Part shown: in pieces, positions 56,981 through 64,000 of the stretch
Numbering within the stretch: position 1 is the first letter of the stretch
Layout of the letters: each line of letters starts with the position of its first letter
From: MED-G105 sp050331095
GTDB lineage: Bacteria > Pseudomonadota > Alphaproteobacteria > Caulobacterales > Parvularculaceae
Reading direction: 5' to 3'
NCBI GenBank assembly: GCA_050331095.1
Contig: JBHJHE010000014.1
Location: forward strand, 1-64,000
DNA: 64,000 bases
Position numbers and translations under genes: made by a program
The notes under the pieces: generated by a model
What the model was told of the DNA's origin: nothing
The model's database searches: none
The model's input: the letters and a program-made list of their open reading frames with translations, nothing else

Positions 56981-58390
56981 ATGCGCTACGTATCGACCCG
57001 GGGCCGCGCCGCGCCCATCGGCTTCCGCGAGGCGGTCCTCTCCGGGCTCGCCCCCGACGGCGGGCTCTACGTGCCGGAAGCCTGGCCGGCCGACGCCCTA
57101 TCGCGCGTCCCCCGCGGCGCGCCGTTCCATGAAATCGCCGGCCTGGCGCTCGCGCCTTTCGCGGCGCCGGACCTCGCGCGGCCGCAGCTCGAGGAGGCGG
57201 CCGCAGCGGCGTTCGCGACCTTCGACCGGCCCGACGTCGCGCCCCTGTCGCGGCTCGGCGATCTCTGGCTTCTGGAGCTCTTCCACGGCCCCACGCTCGC
57301 CTTCAAGGACGTGGCGATGCAGCTCCTTGCGCGCCTCTACGACTGGGCGCTTGAAGGGGCGTCGCGGCGTAAGACGATCCTGTGCGCCACGTCGGGCGAC
57401 ACCGGCGGGGCGGCGATCGCCGCGTTCGCGGCGGCGCCCGCGGCGGATCTCTTCGTCCTCCACCCGAAAGGCCGGATCTCGGAGGTCCAGCGACGCATCA
57501 TGACCACGATCGATTCGCCGAACGTCGTCAACGTCGCCGTCAAGGGCGACTTCGACGACTGCCAGCGCATCGTCAAAGCGCTGTTCGCCGATCCCGCGCT
57601 CGCCACCGAACGCGACCTTGGCGGCGTCAATTCGATCAACTGGGTCCGGCTCGCCATCCAGATGAGCTACTACGCCGCCGCCGCCGCGTGGCTCGACGCC
57701 GACGCGCCGGGCTCGGCGGCGCGCGCGTCCTACGTCGTGCCGACGGGCAATTTCGGCGACGCCTTCGCCGCTTACGCCGCGAAAAAATCCGGCCTCGCCA
57801 TGGGCCGCATCGGCGTCGCAGTGAACGATAACGATATCCTCCACCGCACGCTCTCGGACGGCGCCTGGCGCCCGCGGCCGGTGACGGCGACGACCTCGCC
57901 GTCGATGGACATTCAGGTGGCGTCGAACTTCGAGCGCCTCCTGTTCGACGCCGTCGGCCGCGACGCCGAGCGCCTGAGCGCGCTCATGGCCGACCTCGCC
58001 GCGCCCGGCGGCGGCGCGCTGCCGCCTGACGCGCTCGCCGCCGCGCGCCGCGATTTCGGCTCGGCGCGAGCGGACGAGGCCGCGGCGGGCGCAGCCATCG
58101 CCGACGCCCGCGCCCGCTTCGGCGCGCTCATCGATCCGCACACGGCGGTGGGCGGCGTCGCCGCGCGCGCGGTGCGGGCCGAAGGCGCGATCGGCGTCGA
58201 CGGCGCGCCCGTGGTCGTCCTCGCCACCGCCCATCCGGCGTAGTTTCCCGACGCGGTCGTAGCCGCCACCGGCGAGCGGCCCGCGCCGCCGGCGCGCTAC
58301 GCCGATCTCTTCGAGCGCCCGGAACGCCTGATCGACGCGCCGGCCGACGTCGGGGCGGTGCGCGACATCGTGCTCGGGCGCGGCGCGTGA
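56981..58390 (+). pseudogene. thrC: Threonine synthase, interrupted by an amber codon near the 3' end
   Basis: Threonine synthase makes threonine from O-phosphohomoserine with PLP. It begins MRYVSTRGRAAPIGFREAVL, has HGPTLAFKDVAMQLLARLYD with the PLP lysine, CATSGDTGGAAIAAFAA, and ends its last domain with VVVLATAHPA. A TAG at 58241-58243 then takes the place of the usual lysine (HPAKFP). The frame continues FPDAVVAATGERPAPPARYA and DLFERPERLIDAPADV to a TGA at 58388-58390. The stop would remove about 49 conserved residues from an essential biosynthetic enzyme. The thrB gene lies 5.4 kb downstream. Confidence 0.93.
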
Positions 58391-58451
58391 CGCTTGGCGC
58401 TCGGAGCGCCCGGTCGATAGGTCCCCCGCCAGCGCAGCGACGGAACGGCGC

Positions 58452-59117
58452 ATGTTGAGTTTCGACTTCAAAAGCGCCAGCCGCCCGACGGCGGAGATCG
58501 TTTGCGACGCGCTGACCTTGCGGCCCGCCGAACCGCGCGACGCCGACGCTTGGCTGCGCCTGCGCGCGACGAGCCGCGCCCATCTCGTGCGCTGGGAGCC
58601 GGCCTGGAAGCCGTCGGACGCGACGCCCGAGGCGTTCCGCGCCCGGGTGCGCGCCCATGCGCGCGCGCGCCGCGCCGGCGTCGCCCTGCCGCTCCTGATG
58701 TTCCGCCGCGACGACGACCGGCTCGTCGGCGGCGTGACCCTCGCCAACATCCGCTACCAGGCCGCGTGTTCGGGGCAGATCGGTTACTGGGTCGGCGCGC
58801 CGTTCGTCCGTCGCGGCTACGCCCTCGCGGCCGTGCGCGCCGTCATGCGCCACGCCTTCGAGCGCCTCGGCCTCAACCGCATCGAAGCCGCGAGCCAGCC
58901 GGACAATGTCGCGTCTTGCCGTTTGTTGGAGCGGGCCGGCTTCGTCGCCGAGGGCTACGCGCGGGACTATCTCTACATCAACGGCGCCTGGCGCGATCAT
59001 CGCCTGTTCGCGGCGATCGCGGCCGATTTCGGCGCGGCGCGGTTTCGCGCGCGGCCGCCGTCGACGCCCGGGCGGGCGGACGTTAAGCGTCCGAAACGAG
59101 CCGCGAATGCGCAATGA
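58452..59117 (+). CDS. GNAT family N-acetyltransferase (RimJ-like)
   Basis: A 221-residue acetyltransferase. ALTLRPAEPRDADAWLRLRA opens the fold. QIGYWVGAPFVRRGYALAAV contains the acetyl-CoA loop (RRGYA), and LNRIEAASQPDNVASCRLLE followed by RAGFVAEGYARDYLYINGAW is typical of RimJ/RimL enzymes that acetylate protein N termini. The C-terminal 25 residues are basic. It is downstream of thrC on the same strand. Confidence 0.88.
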   Translation: MLSFDFKSASRPTAEIVCDALTLRPAEPRDADAWLRLRATSRAHLVRWEPAWKPSDATPEAFRARVRAHARARRAGVALPLLMFRRDDDRLVGGVTLANIRYQAACSGQIGYWVGAPFVRRGYALAAVRAVMRHAFERLGLNRIEAASQPDNVASCRLLERAGFVAEGYARDYLYINGAWRDHRLFAAIAADFGAARFRARPPSTPGRADVKRPKRAANAQ

Positions 59118-59342
59118 GTTCGCTTTTTCGTCGCGACGCGGCGACGATCGGGCGAAAATCGCCGCCTGCGAACGGTCGGCGTCTTGCAACGGCGCAGGGC
59201 GCAGTGAATGATCCAGCGTCAGCGATGCGTTTTGGCGATCGCTCCTTGGCGCGTGGGCCTTTCCGGCCGATCGGCGCGACGCCGGGGACCATGGCCGGTC
59301 GACGAGTGAGCGACGCGCTGACGGACGGGGATCGGGGTTGAG

Positions 59343-61940
59343 ATGATGGAAACGGTCGCCTTGACGGACATCGCCGCTGCGTCGCCGGCCCTGGACGGCG
59401 CGCTTCTTGGCCGAGGCGTCGTCGCCGGCGCGGTCTTGATGAGCGCCGCGTTCCTCGCCGGCGTCGCGGTGCTGGCGCGCGCGGCCGTGGCGCTCACCGC
59501 TTTCCTGGCTGTCGCTTTCGGAGGCGCTCTCGCCGTCGTCGCGCTCGGCCTGGCGCCGGCGCCGAGCCCGACCCACGCCGCGCTGCTCGCCGCCGCCTTC
59601 GGCGCTTCGGGGCTCCTCTTCATTTCCGCTGCGGTCGGACCCATTCGCGAGAACGCGGCCCTCGGCGGCGTTCTTTTCGCGGCGGCGATCAGCCTCGTCG
59701 GCATCGGCGTCATCAACGTCGCGCTCGCGGGCGAGGCGGCGAACTTGCTGAAATTCTCGCTCTTCGGGGCGGGCGCCGCCGCCGGCGTCGTCGTTCTCGC
59801 CGCGGCCCTGCGCGGCGACGGGGGCGCGCAACTGATCGCGCCGGGCGTCGCGCTTGCGGGCGTCGCCCCGGCGATCGCGCCTTATATCGGGGCTGGCGAT
59901 TACGGCGTCGGACCGGTGGCCGCCCAGGCGATTTTCGTCGTCGGGTTCGTCAGCGCCGGCGTGCTCGCCGCCACCGAAGCCGCCCTCGGCCGCGCCCGCG
60001 TCGCCGGCTTCGGCGCCGGCGCGAAGGAGGCGGAGGCCGCCGCCGCCTCGCGCGTCCACGCAGCCGAGCTCGTGCGCGCCCGGGCGAGCGCCGCCATGAC
60101 CGCCGCCAACGCCAAGCCGAACGGCGCGTCGGGGGCGCAGCCGCGGGTCTCGGAGAACAAGCTCGCCGAGGTCCTGGATTACGCCGGCGTCGCCGTGTGG
60201 GACTGGAGCCCGTCGCGGGCCCACCAGTCGGAATCCTTCGCCGCCATGATGGGTTCTGAGACGCGCGGGCTCTTCACGCCGGACGCGCTGCGCAATTTCG
60301 TCCATCCCGACGACAAGACACGGCTTGAGCGCGACGTCCTCGGCGTCGACGGCGCCGACGACGGGTTCGACGTCGCCCTGCGCCTCGTCGGCGGCCGGCG
60401 CGTGCGCCTGCGCGGGGCGCGGGCCGTCGCCGGCGACGGCGAGCTAGAGCGCATCATCGTTTTCCTGGAGCCGGCGGACGCCGGCGAGGCCGCGCCGGAC
60501 GGGCCCCTCGCGACGGCCGCGAGCGCGCTCGCAGCCGCGGCCAACGCCGCCGCGCCCGGCGGCGTCAGCCCGTCGACGGTGGCGGCGGCCCTCGACGCCG
60601 GCGGGTTTTCGGCGATCTTCCAGCCGATCGTCCGCCTGCGCGATAAAGAGACCGTGGGCTATGAAGCCCTCCTGCGCTGGTCGCCGACGTCGGACGCCAA
60701 CGGCGTTGACGGCGCGCTCGCTGACGCGCCCCTCGAAGACGTGGTGCGCGCCGCGATCCTCGCCGGCCGTGGCGGCGACCTCGCGCGGATGATGGTCGAG
60801 GCCGCCGCGCGTAAGGCCGCGGCGGCGAACCGCGACCGGCCGATGCGTCCGCGCGCCGACGCCGCGCCGATCTTCTGCGCCGTGAACGTTTCGGCGAGCC
60901 AGGCGTTGACGTCCCGCTTCGTCGACGACGTTCGCGCGGCGCTCGACGCGGCGGACCTGCCGCGCGGCGCGATCGTCGTAGAGCTGACGGAGGCGGAGCG
61001 TCTCGACGACGTCGAGCGCGCCGAGGCGACGTTCAAGGCGCTGCGCGAGCTCGGCGTGGGGCTCGCGTTCGACGATTTCGGCGCCGGCTTTTCGTCGCTC
61101 GCCCACCTTCACCGCTTTTCGTTCGACTATCTGAAGATCGACAAATCGTTCGCCGCCGGCGTCGCCGACGACAAGGGCGCGGCGAAGATCGTGGCGGCGC
61201 TTTGCGGCCTCGCGCGCGATTTCGGGATGACGGTCATCGCCGAAGGCGTCGAAGACGCGCGCGCCGCGTCCGCGGCGAGCGTCGCCGGTTGCGCGCTGGC
61301 GCAAGGCTTCCACTTCGGCGCCGACAGCGGCCCGCCGATGGCGCTGGCGCCCCCCGCCGCCCAGAAGTCGGGGCCCGACGGCGAGGCGACCGGGCGCGAA
61401 GACGGGACTGTCGTCGCTGCGGCCCAAGCGCCGACGAACGGCGCTCGGACCAAGGACGATGTGGCGAAAGATCCGGCGGAACAGGCGGGGCTCGACGCCG
61501 CCGCCAGCAAAGGCGGAGCCCTCGTCCTCGCCGGTGCGCGCGACATGGCCGACGTCGCCCCCGGCAAACGCTCGGACGCCGGCCGGCGGCGCGACGCGCC
61601 CCGCACCGGCGCGCAACTCCGCGCGCGCCTCACGGCCGCAGCGCGCCGCGCCGATGAACCGACGCGCGATGGGGCGAAGCAAGACGCGTCAAAGCTAGAC
61701 GGGTTGAAGCGAGACGGGCCGAAGCGAGACGGGGCGAAACGCGGCGAGACGACCGCCGCCGCCGCCCGGCGCGACGACGCCGGCGAGGTCGAGCTCTCGC
61801 GCCGCGACCGCGTCGACGCGCGCGACGGGTCCGCGGCGCGGCGGCGCGACGAGCCGCTCGTTCTCGATGCGGATCTTCAGGCGGCCGCCCCTTCGAGCCG
61901 CCGCGCGCGCCGCAAGGGCTGGCGCCGCGACTTGCGATAG
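59343..61940 (+). CDS. Membrane-bound EAL domain cyclic di-GMP phosphodiesterase with long basic tail
   Basis: An 865-residue protein. Residues ~20-220 hold about seven membrane helices. A PAS-like stretch follows (VLDYAGVAVWDWSPSRAHQS). The EAL domain shows VGYEALLRWSP, CAVNVSASQALTSRF, IVVELTEAERLDD, FDDFGAGFSSLAHLHRF, DYLKIDKSFA and VIAEGVED, so it should hydrolyse cyclic di-GMP. No GGDEF is present. The last ~250 residues are disordered, rich in Arg, Asp and Ala, with repeated KRDG units near residue 785 and a final RRARRKGWRRDLR. Confidence 0.9.
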   Translation: MMETVALTDIAAASPALDGALLGRGVVAGAVLMSAAFLAGVAVLARAAVALTAFLAVAFGGALAVVALGLAPAPSPTHAALLAAAFGASGLLFISAAVGPIRENAALGGVLFAAAISLVGIGVINVALAGEAANLLKFSLFGAGAAAGVVVLAAALRGDGGAQLIAPGVALAGVAPAIAPYIGAGDYGVGPVAAQAIFVVGFVSAGVLAATEAALGRARVAGFGAGAKEAEAAAASRVHAAELVRARASAAMTAANAKPNGASGAQPRVSENKLAEVLDYAGVAVWDWSPSRAHQSESFAAMMGSETRGLFTPDALRNFVHPDDKTRLERDVLGVDGADDGFDVALRLVGGRRVRLRGARAVAGDGELERIIVFLEPADAGEAAPDGPLATAASALAAAANAAAPGGVSPSTVAAALDAGGFSAIFQPIVRLRDKETVGYEALLRWSPTSDANGVDGALADAPLEDVVRAAILAGRGGDLARMMVEAAARKAAAANRDRPMRPRADAAPIFCAVNVSASQALTSRFVDDVRAALDAADLPRGAIVVELTEAERLDDVERAEATFKALRELGVGLAFDDFGAGFSSLAHLHRFSFDYLKIDKSFAAGVADDKGAAKIVAALCGLARDFGMTVIAEGVEDARAASAASVAGCALAQGFHFGADSGPPMALAPPAAQKSGPDGEATGREDGTVVAAAQAPTNGARTKDDVAKDPAEQAGLDAAASKGGALVLAGARDMADVAPGKRSDAGRRRDAPRTGAQLRARLTAAARRADEPTRDGAKQDASKLDGLKRDGPKRDGAKRGETTAAAARRDDAGEVELSRRDRVDARDGSAARRRDEPLVLDADLQAAAPSSRRARRKGWRRDLR

Positions 61941-61963
61941 GCCCGACCCCGGCGCTCCTCAGG

Positions 61964-62104
61964 GCGTCCGACTGTTTCAATCAGTAGACGGGATGTTCTA
62001 GAGCGCCGGGCGTTCAGCTTGGATCGGGCGAAGACCGTTTCAGGCGCTCACAACAAAGAATCTAGAGCATCGGACTGTTTCAATCAGAAAACGTGATGCT
62101 CTAG
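61964..62104 (+). repeat. Interspersed intergenic repeat, family 1, copy C
   Basis: The longest copy. A degenerate hairpin part (CGTCCGACTGTTTCAATCAG) comes first, then the AGCGCCGGGCGTTCAGCTTGG part, then a well kept hairpin part from CTAGAGCATCGGACTGTTTC to ACGTGATGCTCTAG. The terminal CTAG supplies the stop codon TAG of yqgE on the minus strand (62101-62103). Confidence 0.88.
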
Positions 62105-62700
62105 TTCAACCGGTCGTTTTCGTCCCGGGCGCTGGCCCAGGCGGGCGAGAAAATCGCCGCCGTGACGCCGAGGCGTTCGAACGCCGCCGACCAGCTCGCC
62201 TCTGGATCGGCGGCGAACACGATCTCTTCGTCGATCGGGCAGTGCGCCCAGGCGTTCTGGCGGATCTCGTCCTCAAGTTGACCGGGGCCCCAACCGGCGT
62301 AGCCGATCGCAAAACAAAACCGCGCCGACGGCGTTCGGTCGGGCCGGACGCCGGCGATGTCGCGCAGGATCTCGCGCGACACGGTGAGGCCGATCTCGGC
62401 CGTGACCCCGATCGTGCCGTCGATGCGGTAGTCGAGCGTGTGGATGACGAGCCCGCGGTCGGTCTGCACCGGCCCGCCATAGTAGACCGGCTCGCCGCCG
62501 ACGGCGGGGCGCGGATCGATGTCCATCGGCTCTAGCAGATCGCCGATCTCGACATTGCTGAGGGGCTTGTTCACGACGACGCCCATGGCGTGTTCTTCGT
62601 CGTGGGCGCATATTAGCGCCACCGCGCGTTCGAAGCGCGGATCGCCCATGTTGGGCGCCGCGATCAGGAGATTGCCGGTCAAAAAGTCGCGTTCGGCCAT
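62101..62700 (-). CDS. YqgE/AlgH family protein (UPF0301)
   Basis: A 199-residue protein. FLTGNLLIAAPNMGDPRFER, VALICAHDEEHAMGVVVNKP, GGPVQTDRGLVIHTLDY and FAIGYAGWGPGQLEDEIRQN are hallmarks of UPF0301. In Pseudomonas, AlgH was named for an effect on alginate, but the molecular role is unknown. The ATG at 62700 gives MAERDFLTG. The stop codon lies inside repeat copy C. Confidence 0.93.
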   Translation of the reverse strand: MAERDFLTGNLLIAAPNMGDPRFERAVALICAHDEEHAMGVVVNKPLSNVEIGDLLEPMDIDPRPAVGGEPVYYGGPVQTDRGLVIHTLDYRIDGTIGVTAEIGLTVSREILRDIAGVRPDRTPSARFCFAIGYAGWGPGQLEDEIRQNAWAHCPIDEEIVFAADPEASWSAAFERLGVTAAIFSPAWASARDENDRLN

Positions 62701-62840
62701 GTCCTCGTCCGCGCCGCGTGCGCGCGTTGCCGTCGGGCGACGAGCGTAGGCGGCGCGCGCGCGGCCCACAACCTCGCCCGGCTTGCGCCGCCGGCGCCCG
62801 CGCTCCACAACCGGCGGCGAGAAAATCGAGGAGACGAGCG

Positions 62841-63323
62841 ATGGCGATAGCCGTAGGCGACAAAATTCCGAACGCGACCTTGATGCTGGCGACGGCGAAC
62901 GGGCCGGAAAAAGTCGACGCCGCGACGTATTGCGGTTCCGGCAAGACCGCGCTCTTTGCAGTGCCGGGCGCCTTCTCGCCGACCTGTTCGGCGCAGCACC
63001 TGCCGGGCTTCGTGGCGCACGCGGACGAAATCAAGGCCAAGGGCGTCGACAGGATCGCCTGCGTTTCGGTCAACGACGCCTTCGTCATGGGGGCGTGGGG
63101 CGCCGCGCATGGCGCCGACGGCAAGGTCGAGATGGTCGCCGACGGGAACGGCGAGTTCGCCCGCGCCCTCGGCCTGACGATGGACGGCGCCGGCTACGGC
63201 ATGGGCGAGCGCTCCCAGCGCTACTCCGCCGTCATCGAGGACGGGGTCGTCAAGACGCTGAACGTCGAAGAGGGCGGCGCGTTCGAGGCGTCGAGCGCCG
63301 AACGGATGCTGGAGCAGCTATAG
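62841..63323 (+). CDS. Peroxiredoxin, Prx5/glutaredoxin-dependent type
   Basis: A 160-residue peroxiredoxin. VPGAFSPTCSAQHLPGFVAH holds the peroxidatic cysteine in the PxxxTxxC motif, and later parts are CVSVNDAFVMGAWGAAHGAD and MGERSQRYSAVIEDGVV. Prx5 enzymes reduce hydrogen peroxide and alkyl hydroperoxides. No second conserved cysteine typical of a resolving residue is evident close by. GAGGAG lies upstream of the ATG at 62841. Confidence 0.93.
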   Translation: MAIAVGDKIPNATLMLATANGPEKVDAATYCGSGKTALFAVPGAFSPTCSAQHLPGFVAHADEIKAKGVDRIACVSVNDAFVMGAWGAAHGADGKVEMVADGNGEFARALGLTMDGAGYGMGERSQRYSAVIEDGVVKTLNVEEGGAFEASSAERMLEQL

Positions 63324-63328
63324 GCCCG

Positions 63329-63766
63329 TCAGGCCGGAACGCCGGCGCGCGCGAGCGCGTCGGCCCGTTCGTTCCCGGGGTCGCCGTCATGGCCCTTGCC
63401 CCAGCGCCACTCGATCGCGCGGTTTTCAGCGCGCGCGGCCCCCACAAGTTCGTCCAGCGCGATCCAGAGGTCCTTGTTCTTGACGGGCTTGCGCGCGGCC
63501 GTCTTCCAGCCGTTGCGCCGCCAGCCTTCGATCCATGACGTGATGCCGTTCTTGACGTACTGACTGTCGGTGTAGACCCGAACGGCCGGCGCGTCGGCGA
63601 CGGCCTTCAGGCCCTCGATCGCGGCGACGAGCTCCATGCGGGTGTTCGTCGTCTCGCGCTCGCCGCCACAGAGCTCGCGCTTCGCGTCCCCGTCGAGAAT
63701 AAGCGCGCCCCAGCCGCCGGGGCCGGGGTTTCCCGAGCAGGCGCCGTCGGTATAGATATCGATCAC
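63329..63766 (-). CDS. rnhA: Ribonuclease HI
   Basis: A 145-residue RNase HI. The catalytic acids are in IDIYTDGACSGNPGPGGWG, NTRMELVAAIEGL, RVYTDSQYVKNGITSWI and GNERADALA, with the conserved histidine in KGHDGDPGN. It removes RNA from RNA-DNA hybrids. It lies downstream of thrB on the same strand, as in many alphaproteobacteria. Confidence 0.97.
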   Translation of the reverse strand: MIDIYTDGACSGNPGPGGWGALILDGDAKRELCGGERETTNTRMELVAAIEGLKAVADAPAVRVYTDSQYVKNGITSWIEGWRRNGWKTAARKPVKNKDLWIALDELVGAARAENRAIEWRWGKGHDGDPGNERADALARAGVPA

Positions 63767-63789
63767 GATAAAACTCCGTCTAGGGAAAA

Positions 63790-63832
63790 TCGGCTTAGGG
63801 AAAGCCGGCTTAAGGAGAGCCGGCTTAAGGAG
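63790..63832. repeat. Short tandem repeats between thrB and rnhA
   Basis: Three units of about 15 bases, similar to AGCCGGCTTAAGGAG. Each contains the palindrome AGCCGGCT, and the last unit overlaps the thrB stop codon. Confidence 0.7.
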
Positions 63833-64000
63833 AACTGGGGTCGGCCTCGCGGTGGCGGCGGAGCAGCCGCTCGTATTCGCGGGGATCCTTGACTTGCACG
63901 ACCGCGCCGTCGACCTGGTGCAGATAGTCGTAAAGCCGCGTCAGCATGAAGCGCAAGGCCGAGCCGCGCAGGAAGAGGGGCAGGGCGGCGCGCTCCGCCC
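63825..64000 (-). CDS. thrB: Homoserine kinase ThrB, C-terminal end (partial)
   Basis: The last 58 codons of a gene that enters from the right edge. ALPLFLRGSALRFMLTRLYD, then YLHQVDGAVVQVKDPREYER and LLRHREADPSSP match the C terminus of aminoglycoside-phosphotransferase-like homoserine kinases, which end in KDPxEYxRxLRFHR-like sequence. The enzyme phosphorylates homoserine ahead of threonine synthase, encoded at 56981. The TAA at 63825-63827 falls in a tandem repeat. Confidence 0.82.
   Translation of the reverse strand, partial: AERAALPLFLRGSALRFMLTRLYDYLHQVDGAVVQVKDPREYERLLRRHREADPSSP

Noticed and set aside
2..58390. Genome-wide reassignment of TAG to an amino acid
   Set aside because: TAG ends many intact genes here (for example the first membrane/spermidine synthase gene, purL, grxD). 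The residues expected at the internal TAGs differ, and one lesion is a TGA.
58391..58451. Missing M16 peptidase gene often found between thrC and the acetyltransferase
   Set aside because: The thrC-GNAT gap is clean and short. Absence may simply be lineage-specific, and I cannot check relatives.
63329..63766. Aspartate in place of the second histidine of the RNase HI KGHxGH segment
   Set aside because: The catalytic histidine (first one) is present, and KGHxGDPGNERAD is common in this class, so the enzyme looks normal.
1..64000. tRNA, rRNA or tmRNA genes
   Set aside because: No cloverleaf with a CCA-like end, and no rRNA-like stretch, was recognised by eye. A covariance search was not possible.

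Overview
The window is GC-rich chromosomal DNA of an alphaproteobacterium. The Caulobacter-type cell-cycle genes gapR, trcR and rcdA, coq9 next to rpsU, the three-gene pntAA-pntAB-pntB transhydrogenase and the ligase-associated repair genes all point to that class. A Caulobacterales, Parvularculales or Hyphomonadaceae-like lineage fits, but the order and genus are not established. Most of the sequence is a dense housekeeping backbone. No tRNA, rRNA, CRISPR array or prophage was seen.

Layout. 1-11.4 kb: the 3' end of ettA; a fused membrane/spermidine synthase-like protein facing an acetylpolyamine amidohydrolase-like enzyme; arsM with a DUF4174 protein; an MpaB-type oxygenase and a GtrA protein; then a long purL reading into bolA, a 2H phosphoesterase, two tiny membrane proteins and grxD. 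11.4-14.5 kb: a lower-GC accessory segment (DinB, VOC, DUF4238, RES toxin and Xre antitoxin), the last part enclosed by two inverted copies of a ~107 bp repeat. 14.5-26.9 kb: a ligase-associated DNA repair cassette split in two (ligase plus exonuclease; helicase plus PdeM), separated by a carotenoid oxygenase, a MarR regulator and secreted proteins. 27-33 kb: rpmJ, a TPR protein, gapR, an insertion-sequence remnant, an EamA transporter and a broken sigma54 response regulator. 33-38 kb: the pnt operon and a lipoprotein methyltransferase. 38-42 kb: envelope genes (sulfotransferase, glycosyltransferase, SGNH hydrolase). 42-48 kb: MipA, entericidin, rpsU/coq9, a CPBP protease and purEK. 48-56 kb: a diguanylate cyclase, ubiX, trcR, rcdA and rpmE. 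56-64 kb: a paraoxonase-like protein, thrC, an acetyltransferase, an EAL phosphodiesterase, yqgE, a peroxiredoxin, rnhA and the end of thrB.

The most striking property is instability of gene boundaries. Conserved genes (ettA, thrC, an NtrC-type regulator, a RES toxin, an SRPBCC lipoprotein) carry single in-frame stop codons with intact homologous sequence beyond them. purL and rpmE lack their usual stops. rpsU and a 2H phosphoesterase appear to start at CTG and ATA. This could be sequencing or assembly error, real gene decay, or readthrough; raw reads would decide. Two families of intergenic hairpin repeats occur, and one of them supplies the stop codon of two neighbouring genes.
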